This document shows positions 1-12,000 of a stretch of DNA of 64,000 nucleotides, one piece after another; position 1 is the stretch's first letter; the number at the start of each line of letters is the position of its first letter. Source of the DNA: Piscicola geometra. Taxonomy: Eukaryota; Annelida; Clitellata; Hirudinida; Piscicolidae. Under the pieces are notes generated by a model. It was not told the origin of the DNA. It worked only from the letters and a program-made list of their open reading frames with translations, and did no database searches. The position numbers and the translations under genes are program-made. The stretch is taken from assembly GCA_943735955.1 (NCBI GenBank), contig OX030955.1, forward strand, positions 9,005,769-9,069,768. The letters run 5' to 3'.

Positions 1-1921
1 GAAGGTATTTCAAAGTCTTTTTGTCAGTAATAATTGATATTTGTATTCAAATGAGACAAAAAGGGTTTATTGTGGTCTCTGAAGGCAATGTATTTACCAC
101 TACTTCACACCGAGTCAGTGTGACTTGCACTGGCGAGGATAAAGAGGTCTTAATTTGGAAACAGTGCAAACTAATATCAAATTAATGCAATTGACTTTCT
201 CACAAAGATTACTTTATAACTGGAAAAAATCTTTTTTTTAATGTAAGAAAAGTCTTCAATAAAATATCTCATGTGTTTGCTTCTTCTCTTTAAAAAAAGT
301 CAATTCTAAAAAAAAATCCTAAACTCAATTTCATCTTAACGCACACACCTTTCAGACCTAAGAACACACATTCGACCTCACAAGCACGTCTTTCGGCAGA
401 ACGGCCAGGAAGGATGCTGGTGACGCTGATGCATGCAGGCCTCTGAGGCGTGCTTAATCGAAAGTCCACATGATGTATGCGCCAGCATGCCGTTCGTGAA
501 ACATCGATTCAAATCCTTCGGTGCCTTCCAATGTAACCGCTTCAATTTGCTCACAATGTATTGCTTTTAAGTTTCAGTTGTAATGTTTCCGTGCAGCTGT
601 TTGAACTATTTGGTCTTCTCTACTAAATTTGTGACAAAGTTCATATTTTTAAGAATCGTGAATTGGCCATTCTTTCTTCATTTGAGTTGAATTTTTAAAA
701 TTTGGATTTAATTTGAATCAATGATCTGGGCAGTTTCCTTACAAATTATTGATCTTCGTGATGCCAGATTGTGATTGCATTTAAACAAGATTTAAAAAGA
801 AATTGCTAAAAACTTGAGACGGAGCTTTTGTTCTGTTTGCATAATTGAGTTTGCTGTGAAAGAGCAACACAAAGGCTGATGCAAAAGACAAAAAGATTGT
901 ATAAGCTTATTGAAAAACCTTACTTGTGCCGAAAAGTAATCATATGTCTTGATAAGAGTGTCTAGATTTTTCTGTTCCTTATTTGAGCCTACTAAAAACT
1001 GACTTCGGGTTGTTTTCCCGCTTGTATTTATTAAAAAATTATTGGGTTTTTCATTTTTTAAGTAAAAACCTTTCTGAACCCGAAACGTGTTTTAGAGACG
1101 GAAGCGCTAAAATGAATAAAAATAAAAAGTTAATTGTTTTATATTTTGGAAAAGTATAAATATTGAATAAACAAGGTAGTATTTCAATTTATATTCTTCG
1201 GGAAGAAGAAAGTCAGAAAATTTTCAAGGGAAAAGACACGATAATCAGAAGGACTGTTGCTTTAATGACAAAATAATAACACTTAAAAAATCGATTGCTG
1301 ATAAAAGGAGTCAAAAACTTTCGAAGGATGTTACTGAGAAGATGATAGAAACAAAAAACAGAGAAAGATCAACAGGCCATTTTTTCTGAACAACACGTTG
1401 CATCGTTCACTGGCATTTGGGTGCTGCACTGAAGACATTGAAGTTGCGGAGGCTTGTGAAGAGCAATTCCACGCTTGCTCAGATGTCTGATGCTGCCAAT
1501 GATAACTGCAAACTTCATTGCATTTTTATGTTTCATTGACTTCCTATTTCATTGCCTTCTTCATTGTTTGAATCGTGACTTTATTGCGCTCCCGTTCGCA
1601 ATTATCCTTCCTCGCTTTTCAATATGACTTCGGAGCAACTTAAGTCAATTGAAGAAATAAAGAAATAACTTCTAATTATTAAATAGATTGATAAAATTAA
1701 TGATAAATATGTTTCAAAATAAATGATAATCATTCAATATAATCAATTGGTCTTACCACACTCTCCTGAGAACGCATGAAAGTCGAGGCAGTGTCATTAA
1801 AATGAATTTGAAGGTATTTTAAAGTTATTAACAAACTAACTAAGTTAAATAAATAAATAAATACACAAAAACCGAAACATGATGCAAGATGAATATGAAC
1901 GATGCTAAGTGGATGACTGAC
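1..1921. other. BK gene intron 13, left-edge partial
   Basis: AT-rich sequence downstream of the last visible BK exon. I looked on the minus strand for the following RCK1 exons (the MYTETL and GFFIA blocks) and found none. A less AT-rich patch at about 340-560 and another at about 1380-1500 have no recognisable coding content. Confidence 0.6.
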
Positions 1922-4900
1922 CGGACTGTAGGAGCGCATGGTGAAGAGGTTGGCCATGAGGGTCGAAAAGCCGGGAGCGAGGCAGCTCTGAGCGATAAAG
2001 CCCAGCTTCAACTCGGCCAAACACACCGCGTCATCCCCCCTCTTCATGTCCCAGCTGGGAATGTTCAGCAGGTAAGACTGTCGTGGCGGTGGAAGAAGAA
2101 AAGAATGTAGGCGTAAGAATATTTAAGCGTAGAAAAAACGTTTTAGAGAATTTAATTTTTTTGCGGAGGTAAAAATGGAAAAAAAGATTGAAGGCGTAGG
2201 AATATTAAAACGCGAAAAAAAGACGTTATGAGATTTGTAAACAATTTTGTTGAGATAAAAATGAATGAAGAGAGAAAATTAAAGAATTTAGGTTGATGGG
2301 GATGACGTATGGAAAGGGGCAGGTTGAGGGTGGCCATTGGGAGAATGTTTGAGGAAGAATGATTGGATGTCTGATTGGCGGGTGGAGAAAAATTTCTCTT
2401 GTTTCAGTTCAACAACCAGTGGTTTGTGAGAGTTAGTTGTCAAGGCAATGACAGAAATGTAGGATTGATGGGCTAGAAAGCAAAGGTTGACTTTTAAAAT
2501 AAATTAATTGAGTAAATAAAAATTAATTTTAAAATCCCTGAAGCTAATTTAAGAGAGAAATAAAACCAAGATGGAATCACATCAGCTGTCAGTAGAATGT
2601 AAATTGTACATTGCTTCGAAGAACAATCATTTATCATTCTGGAAAAGTCTTTCAAAGAAATTCCCGTTGTTTCAAGCTTTTAAAAATCTCAATTTTTCTT
2701 TTAAAACAAAAAAGTTGTATTTTTTCAAGGTATTTTTGCAATTTTAATGTTAATTGAAAAAAAGAACGTTTCCTACAACAGGTCAAGTCGTAAAAAGAAA
2801 TTAAGATTTTTTCTTAATTTTTTCACGTGGCTTAAGTTTCTTTTAGTGGTGTTCATCTTTTTTCCAAGAAATGAAAGCTACTAGGGTGGGTGGGAATCGA
2901 ACCCACGACCTATGTCTTTGAGCCGCAAGTCTTTTACTCCTCGGCCACCCGTTCACTCGCTTTTTAGATTTATTTTTAAAATGTTAAATATTCATGTTTT
3001 CCCTTCAGTCAAAATGACAAAAACTCTAAAACTTTTCAGCTTCTAATAACAACCCAGCAACATAACTTAATAATAATAATAGTAATAAGAATAATAATAA
3101 ATTTAAAGTTCCGATTCATTTTCGAACAGTTTAATAGAACAATTTAATTTTAATGGAAAGTTTTTCATGAATGAGCAGATGCGAGTTCTTCGAAAGAGAT
3201 TCTTCTATCTACTATACCATCAAAGGCTTTGTGATTAATGTATCAATGATACATTAATCACAAAGCCTTTTGATGATACACTGTATCATTAGATTTTTAG
3301 ATTTCAAATTTTGAAAAGTAAAATTTTTTTCCTCAACTATTAAATTTTTTAATTTTGAAAACATTTTGTAAAAATATATATATAATTAGATTAATCTTCC
3401 CAGTCTAATTATCATTTTTTAAACCACTTGATCGAATTTTAAACTGAAGCCTTCAGACTTCGATTCATCTTCTTTTAAATAAACCTTTCTACTAACAGCA
3501 ACACTCGATAGCCAACGACAGCAACAACAGCAAAACTCTTTATAGTGCAACAAATGAAACATTAATATTTCAACTTCAACAACAACCACAACAACGACAA
3601 CCACTACATGCACAACAATCATAAGCACTACAAGCATAACAATCATAAGCACTACAAGCATAACAATCATAAGCACTACAAGCACAACACCCACCTTATT
3701 GTGATACTGCAGCAGCTGGACGATCACCTTGATTCCTTCGTGGTAGTTCTTGATGGAGATGACTCGAAGGATGTTGGCAGCGTCTTCGGCGTCCGGGTCC
3801 TCACAGTACTTGTTCGCTAGCACCAGACACGCGTCTGCTTCTTTCACCTGGATTCGAGAGTTCAATTGAAAAAATTATAAAATGTTATATGATAAAAAAT
3901 GAGGAAAAATTAGAAGTTTATAGCTGCAACTAGAAGGAAAAACCAATTGATTAAATGCTAAAACATCTACATGTGGCTCAGTCACGTCTCGAGTAATTTT
4001 GTCGCTTCAGCTCTCGACTGCGACTAGCCATGTTACAAGCATGCCAGCTAAGTTATTTATTGCCAATATGTTTTCAATACGTGAGAACGGTTCCAAAACA
4101 TAATAAATGACATGTTAAGTAATCTATCATATATCCTTAACGTCGCATCGCAGCTGGTTTATAGCCTCGCAAGTCATCCTGACGAACAATTGGTTATCGA
4201 ATTAGTATAATATAATTAAATAAACTTTTAGTATGAAGGAATAAATCAGTTCGGAATCAAATAATGAATGGGTGGGCCATCGTGCCTTTGAAATGGCGTC
4301 CACATGCAAGAGGATACAGCATCAAAGAAGGTTTCAAATATTTACTTCAAAGCACTCAAAACCCTTCGGAAATAAATAATTAAACTTAAATTTGAAGCTG
4401 ATATTTGAAATTACTGAAAATTCTAAAACTTGAAAATCTAGTTTAAAAAATGGAAGACAAATGGAAGAAAACAATTTCATTAGAAAGGGTCTCACGTTGA
4501 CTCGGTGCAGGTCATTGGCGTCCATGACAGTGCCCTGGAAGAACTTCACCTGCGTGAAATGTCTCTTGAACAGGCTCTCCAACTCTAAATCCGGTTCTTT
4601 CCTGCATTAAGTGGCCTTGAATGAAATTGAAAATACTTTTTTAACGTTTCACCTTTAGTGATTGCACCTGCAGATGACATTAATTTGCCTTTGAGTGCCT
4701 TCAGATACTTGACAAAAATCGATATTTATTAATTGACACAAAAAAGAACTAAAAAGATAATTCTCTCAGCCACTGCTCTTTTACAGCCACCTACACCATC
4801 AATCGTTCCACGAAAACGAAAATAAAAACTAAATTTATTTTCAAAACGAAAACGAAAATAAAAACTATAATTATTTCCAAAACGAAACTGAAATAAAAAC

Positions 4901-6031
4901 TATAATAATTTTCAAAAAGAAAATTAAATAAATTTAAAGTATGCCATAATATGGAAATGTATAATTTATATAAAAAATATATGTCTATGTTATAAACGTT
5001 ATCTCTGGGCTTTATGAAAGTAGCGCCATTTATAAAACATTATTTTATTACCGCTTTGCTTTGTCAATTAAATTATTAATTATTTTAATCGTAAATTTGT
5101 TATTATATTTCAAATTTGTTATTACTCAATAATTTACGTAGTCAATTCTTATAATATTTCAATTGACTGTTAATTTTTAAAACTCATTTGTTGTTAATAT
5201 ACAGTTCTATTTTACTGTTCCATTTTATGATCAACTAATTTTTTTAGAATAAAAAAAAATAGTGTTCAAAGTTGTAAATTAATATATTTTCAAAACTAAA
5301 ATAAAAATAAAAACTTTAATTATTTTCAAAACGAAAACGAAAAAAAAACTTTAATTATTTTCAAAACGAAAACGAAAATAAAAACTATAATTAATTCCAA
5401 ACGAAACTGAAATAAAAACTATAATTATTTTATGAAACGAAAATAACACTGCTGGCTACACCCCTCTCACAACAACTATAACTTCTGCACCAAAACAACC
5501 CCCACCAAGCACCTCCTACACACACATCCCTCACTCACCTGTTCATGATCACCAACTCCACGTCGACATCCTCCCGGTCCTTGTGCAGGAAGTCAGACAT
5601 GAAGTTTGAGACCGACTCGTAAGTGATGTGGCCGCATAACACGATGTGTCTGTGTGATAAATAAGGATAATGATTATAATAACAATAATAAATAATAATA
5701 ATAGGGCAAATAAAAATGATAAGAATTGTAAAAAATATTTAAAGGAATAAACAATCATTGCAAAGTGGACCTCAGCAACAAATCATTTTAATGCGACAGA
5801 TGCAACAAAACCACGCAGTCAACGGCTCATAGTTTCTAGACAACAAGCAACTGCACTTAACACTTCAACACAAACCTCTTGCCATGCACCTCAACTGCAC
5901 AACACAAACATATTTCCATTCAACAACACCCAACAAAACCTCTTTCCATGCTCCTTCTTGAAGGACCCTCCGTACTTGCTCCTGCTTCCCAGGATGTCTG
6001 TGATTTCTGGAATGAAGCTGGCGAACATCGC
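1922..6031 (-). CDS. slo: BK channel exons 9-13: S6 end and RCK1 Ca2+-sensing domain (N-terminal part)
   Basis: Exon 5940-6031 encodes the end of S6 and the linker ([29 protein letters not shown]). Exons 5539-5649, 4496-4601, 3695-3847 and 1922-2077 encode the Rossmann-like RCK1. The two Asp of SDFLHKD (residues 403 and 408), which correspond to the RCK1 Ca2+-site acidic residues known from mammalian Slo1, are kept. The Glu of the QVEF motif that helps bind Mg2+ in mammals is Lys here (residue 440). Exon 13 ends MRSYSP before GTCAGT. Nothing resembling the next RCK1 exon is visible at 1-1921. Confidence 0.94.
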
Positions 6032-9000
6032 CTGTGTTGGGCACGTTGTATCGAATTTTGTTTGCGCTATTTGAAATTTTTTGTACTCCATGACTTTGAC
6101 ATGGCTTTTAAGGAGATACTTAGTGAAGTTTTTTTTAATTAAAGTGGTAAAATGCCTCAACCAGAAATTGTAAGTTTAAGAAAAAATTACCAAATGTGCG
6201 TAGGCGTCGATGATGATGATTTTTATTTATTGTGGCGCAAAGAATGCAACTGATGTGCTAAAAAATCGCCCGATATGGGACTCGAACCCATGACCCTCAG
6301 ATAACTTGAGGACTCAGCTCTTAAAAGTCTGATGCTCTACCGACTGAGCTAACCGGGCTAACATTTTCAATTGATGATGACAATGAGCACCATGATGATT
6401 ATGATGACGATGATAATTATGACAGTTGATACGGGTTAATTAGTCTTTTTAATAGAAATTAGATCATAGATAAAATAAAAATAAAAATTTAAAATAAAAT
6501 ATAAATAAAAGATATATCAAATAAGAATTTTTAATTTTTTATATTATATATAGAACTAGAAAAGGTCAGTCTAATGGAAAAGTGATGTATAGCTATAACA
6601 GAGTGTCAACTCAATGAGTTTTTGGAAATTTTTGAAAGTCAAAGAAGTCAGCTTTTGAAAAGCCATCAGTTGATGACATTTCAAAAGGTTAGAAGAAAAA
6701 ACTTGTTCGAGTGTTACTTTTGTGGTCAAGCGAGAAGTTTAAATTTTTATTGATTTCTCAGAGATTTGAGCTCTTTTTTGCTTAAACTTCAATTTATTAT
6801 GTCATTTGAGGTCAAAAGCGATCTTAAATAAATTTGTTAAATAAAACAGTTTTCAAACCCTTTTTAGAATATATAAGTATAAATTTGGATGAAGATTTAA
6901 TAAATGTAATAATTTATTTAGCTACCACTCACATCCAACATCATCCACATCACCATTATTACTACTACGGCATCCTCATTACCACATTATCGTCATTCCT
7001 TCAGAAGCATTCTCATCATCATCCTCATCTTTAGGAATCTTTTTATTTAAAGCATTAAATTGTAGGCCAGCTTAGGAATGGAAAATAGAAGCTTTCAAAG
7101 TCTCAGAATAAACTAAACGGAAAACATGATAACACTATAAATAATAAATTTTTAACATTTTATTTTTTTTTTAAAGCAAGAACTTCAAAAAGGTTATTTT
7201 TTAGAATCTTCATAATTTACTTTCTTCCTTTCCGCTCCTTTCATACTGTACAACTTTCCCTCATTAATTTAGTAGTTTTCAGCAGCGTTTTTATAATTTT
7301 TTTTTCATACTAACCATTCCTATTGCAACTATCTTCTTATCCCATCAGTCCCAATACTCAAAACCTCAATACCTACTCCACATCTACCACTTTTTCCAAA
7401 CGAGAACTTTTTTCTGCACCCACAATCCCTTCCTCACCAAGGCTCCAAGAATGAAGAAGACCATGAAGATTCGACCAATTGTCGTCTGACACTTCACGTC
7501 CCCATACCCCACTGTTGACATCGTCACCTAAGTTGAGTTTAGTTCCGTCAAAAAAGCGTTTCATTAAAGTGTAAATGTGAACTAAATATATTAAAATTAA
7601 AATTTTAAATACGATAAGGAGCTGATGTAATAAAAGAGTTTTAATTAAAATAATTAAAATTCAAAGCAAGGAACTTGAATGAGAATCAAAGCCACTTCTC
7701 ACGATTAAACTTCAATCAGTTGTTTAATGCACACTCTTCAGCAAGCAGAAATCTTTAAGAACACTTGCCCACGCTGCTTTACGAGCTCACGTTTGTTTCA
7801 GAGGCAATATTGCGATTGAAATTGTATAAAAGGGAAGCTGTGCTGGGAGAACCATGTCGTGCTTTCCGACTTTTATTCGGTGCGCGCACGATGAAGATGT
7901 TGAAATGGTAGTAAATGCTTTGTGACAAACTCTGCTCTTTCTTTACTATCTTTTTCTCAATTATAACGTGTGCACACTGGTCTTTTTTGACTGCGATTCT
8001 GAACACTTGAATCTCTTGTAAGTCATTGTATCAACTTTTATTCAAAAACAGCATCCCACGCAACTAACGAGGGTGAAGTAGACACACTCCCAGTACGTGA
8101 GGTTTTGGCCGTTGCTGAAGTTTGCGAACGGATCACCGGAGTTTTCGACCTGTTTGGGGCAAGTTTGCGGTGGTTCGGACATGTGGAGTTTGTTTTAAAG
8201 AAAATAGAAAACTTTAAATGGCGTTCTCTATTAATTTTTATTAAGAGATTGATAAAGGTTGAATCGGAAGAGGTTTATTGATGGGAAAAGTAAAACGAGG
8301 TGCCTACTAGATGAACAAAGCCTGCTCCTGTGAACCAGACACTGATCAGGGTGGATACTAACTGGCATAATCTGTAGGTGTGTGTAAGTATTTATATTTA
8401 TGTGTGTGTGCGTGTGGTTTTATGTGGCTTTTCATATTTGCGTGTGTTTTTTGTATTTTGATTCATGCATCACAAATCTAAAGTGATAGCAATGCAAGAA
8501 GAAAAACCTAATGCTGTTAGAGGTCTTGAGGATGTTGAGGTACTGAAGGACATCAGGAATGGTCATGAGACGCAGTGCCCTGGTGAACCTCAAGCCTTGA
8601 ATTTGATGAAAATGCGCTATATAAACTTATTTGATTGCTTGATTGATTTATTGATTGATTGAAGCCTGGCAGAGGAACCAAATGGTTAGAGTGTAAGATG
8701 GAAAATGAAATTTGGGTTTGCATAGTTGGATTGAAATGAAATCTATGATGATATTGTATGGGGTTTAGGTCGAATTCTTGGCAGTTCTTAGGAAGCTGTT
8801 GTTTCAATAGAAAATTTAGTCACAGGTTTCAGTAGTTTGAGAATAAAAAAGAGTGAAAAAGGTTTTTAAATATCAAAAAAACGCTTACCGAGCCAGTTTC
8901 TGTTGAGGTAAATAGCTACGAAGGATGGAGGGATGGTGAAATAATCGACCAAGGAAAATATTTCCACCAGAAAAAATAGCTTTTCCGAAGCTGCTATAAA

Positions 9001-12000
9001 CTGGAGGAGTTTTAAATGTCAAGTTTACTTTTTTTATGAAAAAGCATAGGTTTTTGAAGTTTTAATATTTAAAAAATTAACACCAAATTATTCACGATCT
9101 ATTTATAAGTACTCATGATGTATTTAAGCATTTAAGTTAATGAAACCTTGGTGATAAACGGGGTTATATTGTGGTAAGGAAATGAAAATGCAAGGCTGTT
9201 TCGAATGACTCAATTACAGATAGTGGAAAACTATTTGTAAGGCTAAGTTCAGCCATAAACCTCGATTTTTCTTTAAAAAATATCCTGACTTTTTCTTTTT
9301 GCTTTCATCCGGTTCTATTCCTCTTTCCTTTCAGCTTACTTCCTCATCAGAATAGGCTTTTATTTTACTTTCTATGCATGATATATTCATTAAAAAAAAA
9401 CAATTTTTCATTATGGCAGATTTTTCAGACTAGAGTTTGTAGTTCAGATGTAAACTAAAAACAGAACCCCAAAATCCTTCTGATTACGAATGAAGTCTTT
9501 TGTATTTGAGCTTTCAATTACTTTCTCACTCATAAATGACATGAATTTTGTATGCCTTCAAAAGCATAATCGTTTCAGAGTCTGTCTGTTGAGATAAGTG
9601 TGAGAGGCATCATTTTTGAGACATGATGCTTCAGCAAGCAACATAGCCTTACTTCACAGCGTATCAACTTATTTTTCGTATAGGATTATGCTGTATGTTT
9701 TAAAAATTTCCAATTTAAAAAAAAACTGGGCCTACAATCTTTGACCAAAAATAGAGGCCTAGAAATTCTTGAAATTTTGCCTGATTCGCTTGCTAGTGTG
9801 ATCATAGATTTCTTTTCTAGTGTCTTTTTTAATTTTATTGTAGGCCTATTGACAGATTGAGATGTCGTTAAGCTGATCTAAGCGTCCCTTTACTGTTAAG
9901 TGCCGTGTTATGTGATGGAGCACTAACTAGTTACAGTCACTACAATAAATCCACTTGACAAGAAAGAAGATACAACGTAGAAAATACGGTAATTGATGCT
10001 TTAAGTTTCGAAAAATTATTTTTTTCTTTTTAAATTTATCCAAGCAGATTAATTGTAGTATAAAATAATTAAATTTAGTTTTTGGTTACGCAAAACTAAG
10101 TTTTAATTATATTTTTTAAATTTTTTAATATCCTTTTTTAAGTCTTTAACGTCCTTATAAGGAACTTCTGAGCTTTTAGCTTATTAAAGAAGTTTGAAAT
10201 AATTATTAAAAAAACTAAAGCATCCGTTTGCGGTACGGAATGCCTGGAACCCGCCTCATTAAAACTCCGGGCATTTGGGATTCTGACATGCGGTTCTCTA
10301 TTTTCACGTTTCTAAGAAGTTTGTAATCAGCGATGCATGCAGCGAAAAAGCATTGCCAGAAAAGACAATTGTGTATAATAGTTATAAAAATAAGTTGTTT
10401 TTGATGAATAAAGTTACATAAAAAAATTCATCACTCTGATGAAGAAGTAAATCATGAAGAAGACATTGAACGCCAGGTCGAGTTGTTGGGTAGGACTTTC
10501 TGACCACTGGTCACATGACTCGACTGACTCTCTGCCATTGGTGAGAATGTTTGTGGGGATTTGCACGATTGATGTGATAGATATTTCAATTAATAGTATT
10601 AGCTGGAGTATAGAGGGATGAGAAGAGATAGTTTTGTGGTTGGTTGAAACCACAGATGAGAATAAATATGAAAAAAATAGGTGGATTGACGGGTGATTAA
10701 AAAGATAAAGTTGGCAAAAAGAAGTTAATGGATAGAGAGCTAGATGGATGAGTTAGCTAATCAGAAAAAATATAGAATGGATTAAGCTTTTGAAAGGGCG
10801 TCTGCCAAGAATTAGGAGGCACATATCATGAGATCACGCAAGACTTTTAAAATTCTATTTGCTGGGATAAGTTGACATTCAGAAGCATTAAAGGAAGTGT
10901 AGTTTAATGCATCTCACACGAAACTGAGAATTGAGGAGAATGGAGGCGTTATGCAAGTCCCTAAGAAGCAGTGAATAATCGAAACATTTGAGAGAAAGAA
11001 CAAATAATTTATTAAAATAATTTAGTTAAAATGAGTAAATGTTAGAAAAAAATAAAATAGAGAAGGTCGATTACGTAGACGAGTCGATGAAGTAGATGAT
11101 GAGGGAGGCAATGCTCAGCATGAAGACAAGGACAACCTGTGAAGTGAATGTTGTAGTGAACAGTGAAGTTAAAATTGTTTGAAAGGTTTTGTGTTAGTGG
11201 AATGGATCTCCGTTTTGTTGTTTTATTTTAGTGTTTGGTGTGCTTCTGTGGCATATTAGTGATGGTAATGCTGATTTAATAGGAATATTAAAAGAATATC
11301 TATTGTTGTAGTTATAAAAGTTTTATCGTCGCATAAGGTATTTATCAGAAGATGAATTTACTATGAATAATAGTTAGAATATGATAAACTGTTTTATCAA
11401 AAAGAAATAGACAGTGACAAATGGGAGATAATTAAGACACAAAAAGCCTTTCAAGTCATAAAAAGAAGAGTTTCAGCAGGTGTCTCACTTTAAGACATAT
11501 TTTAAAATAATATCCAGAATGTTTCACTCTCAATCTCTTCCCTTATGCGATTTCAATTATCTAAAAGATTTATTAAAATTTGATTTTTGTATTAATTCAT
11601 TGCTTGAATTTACGTGATGTTTATCTCATTCCTACTTCACGGGTCGGCATTAAGACTTATTTATGGAGATGACAGACGTGCTTTGACCCTGCTAGGCTAA
11701 ACTTCAAAAGGGTGACAAAGGGGTGATAGAAATTGTGAAAATTTGGATAGTGTAATGGTGGCGATGTGGTGGTTAGGGTAGTGACAAGGGGTAACGATGA
11801 CTACAATAGACTAAAAATGTTAAAATATTCATACATTTTTTCAAATTGAAAAATTTAGCTCTAAATAATAATAAAGACATTAATTATTATAGTGGCGCAT
11901 AACCCAAACAGGAATTTAGACGCTTTTGGCTACACATTTTCATTTGCACTAATGGGCTACTAAGGCATCGGCCGCACTCGACTCTAGGACGCTCAACCCT

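Noticed and set aside
2884..2956. Possible functional tRNA on the minus strand
   Set aside because: The head and B box are tRNA-like, but the anticodon stem does not pair and the sequence continues into a dispersed repeat body, so it was called SINE-like.
10435..10602. Longer BK exon starting at 10602 with a hydrophobic segment ([13 protein letters not shown]) as S1
   Set aside because: It kept phase with exon 1, but a much better S1 exon ([20 protein letters not shown]) exists at 11075-11136. It joins in phase to an acceptor at 10532, so the extra hydrophobic stretch is intron.
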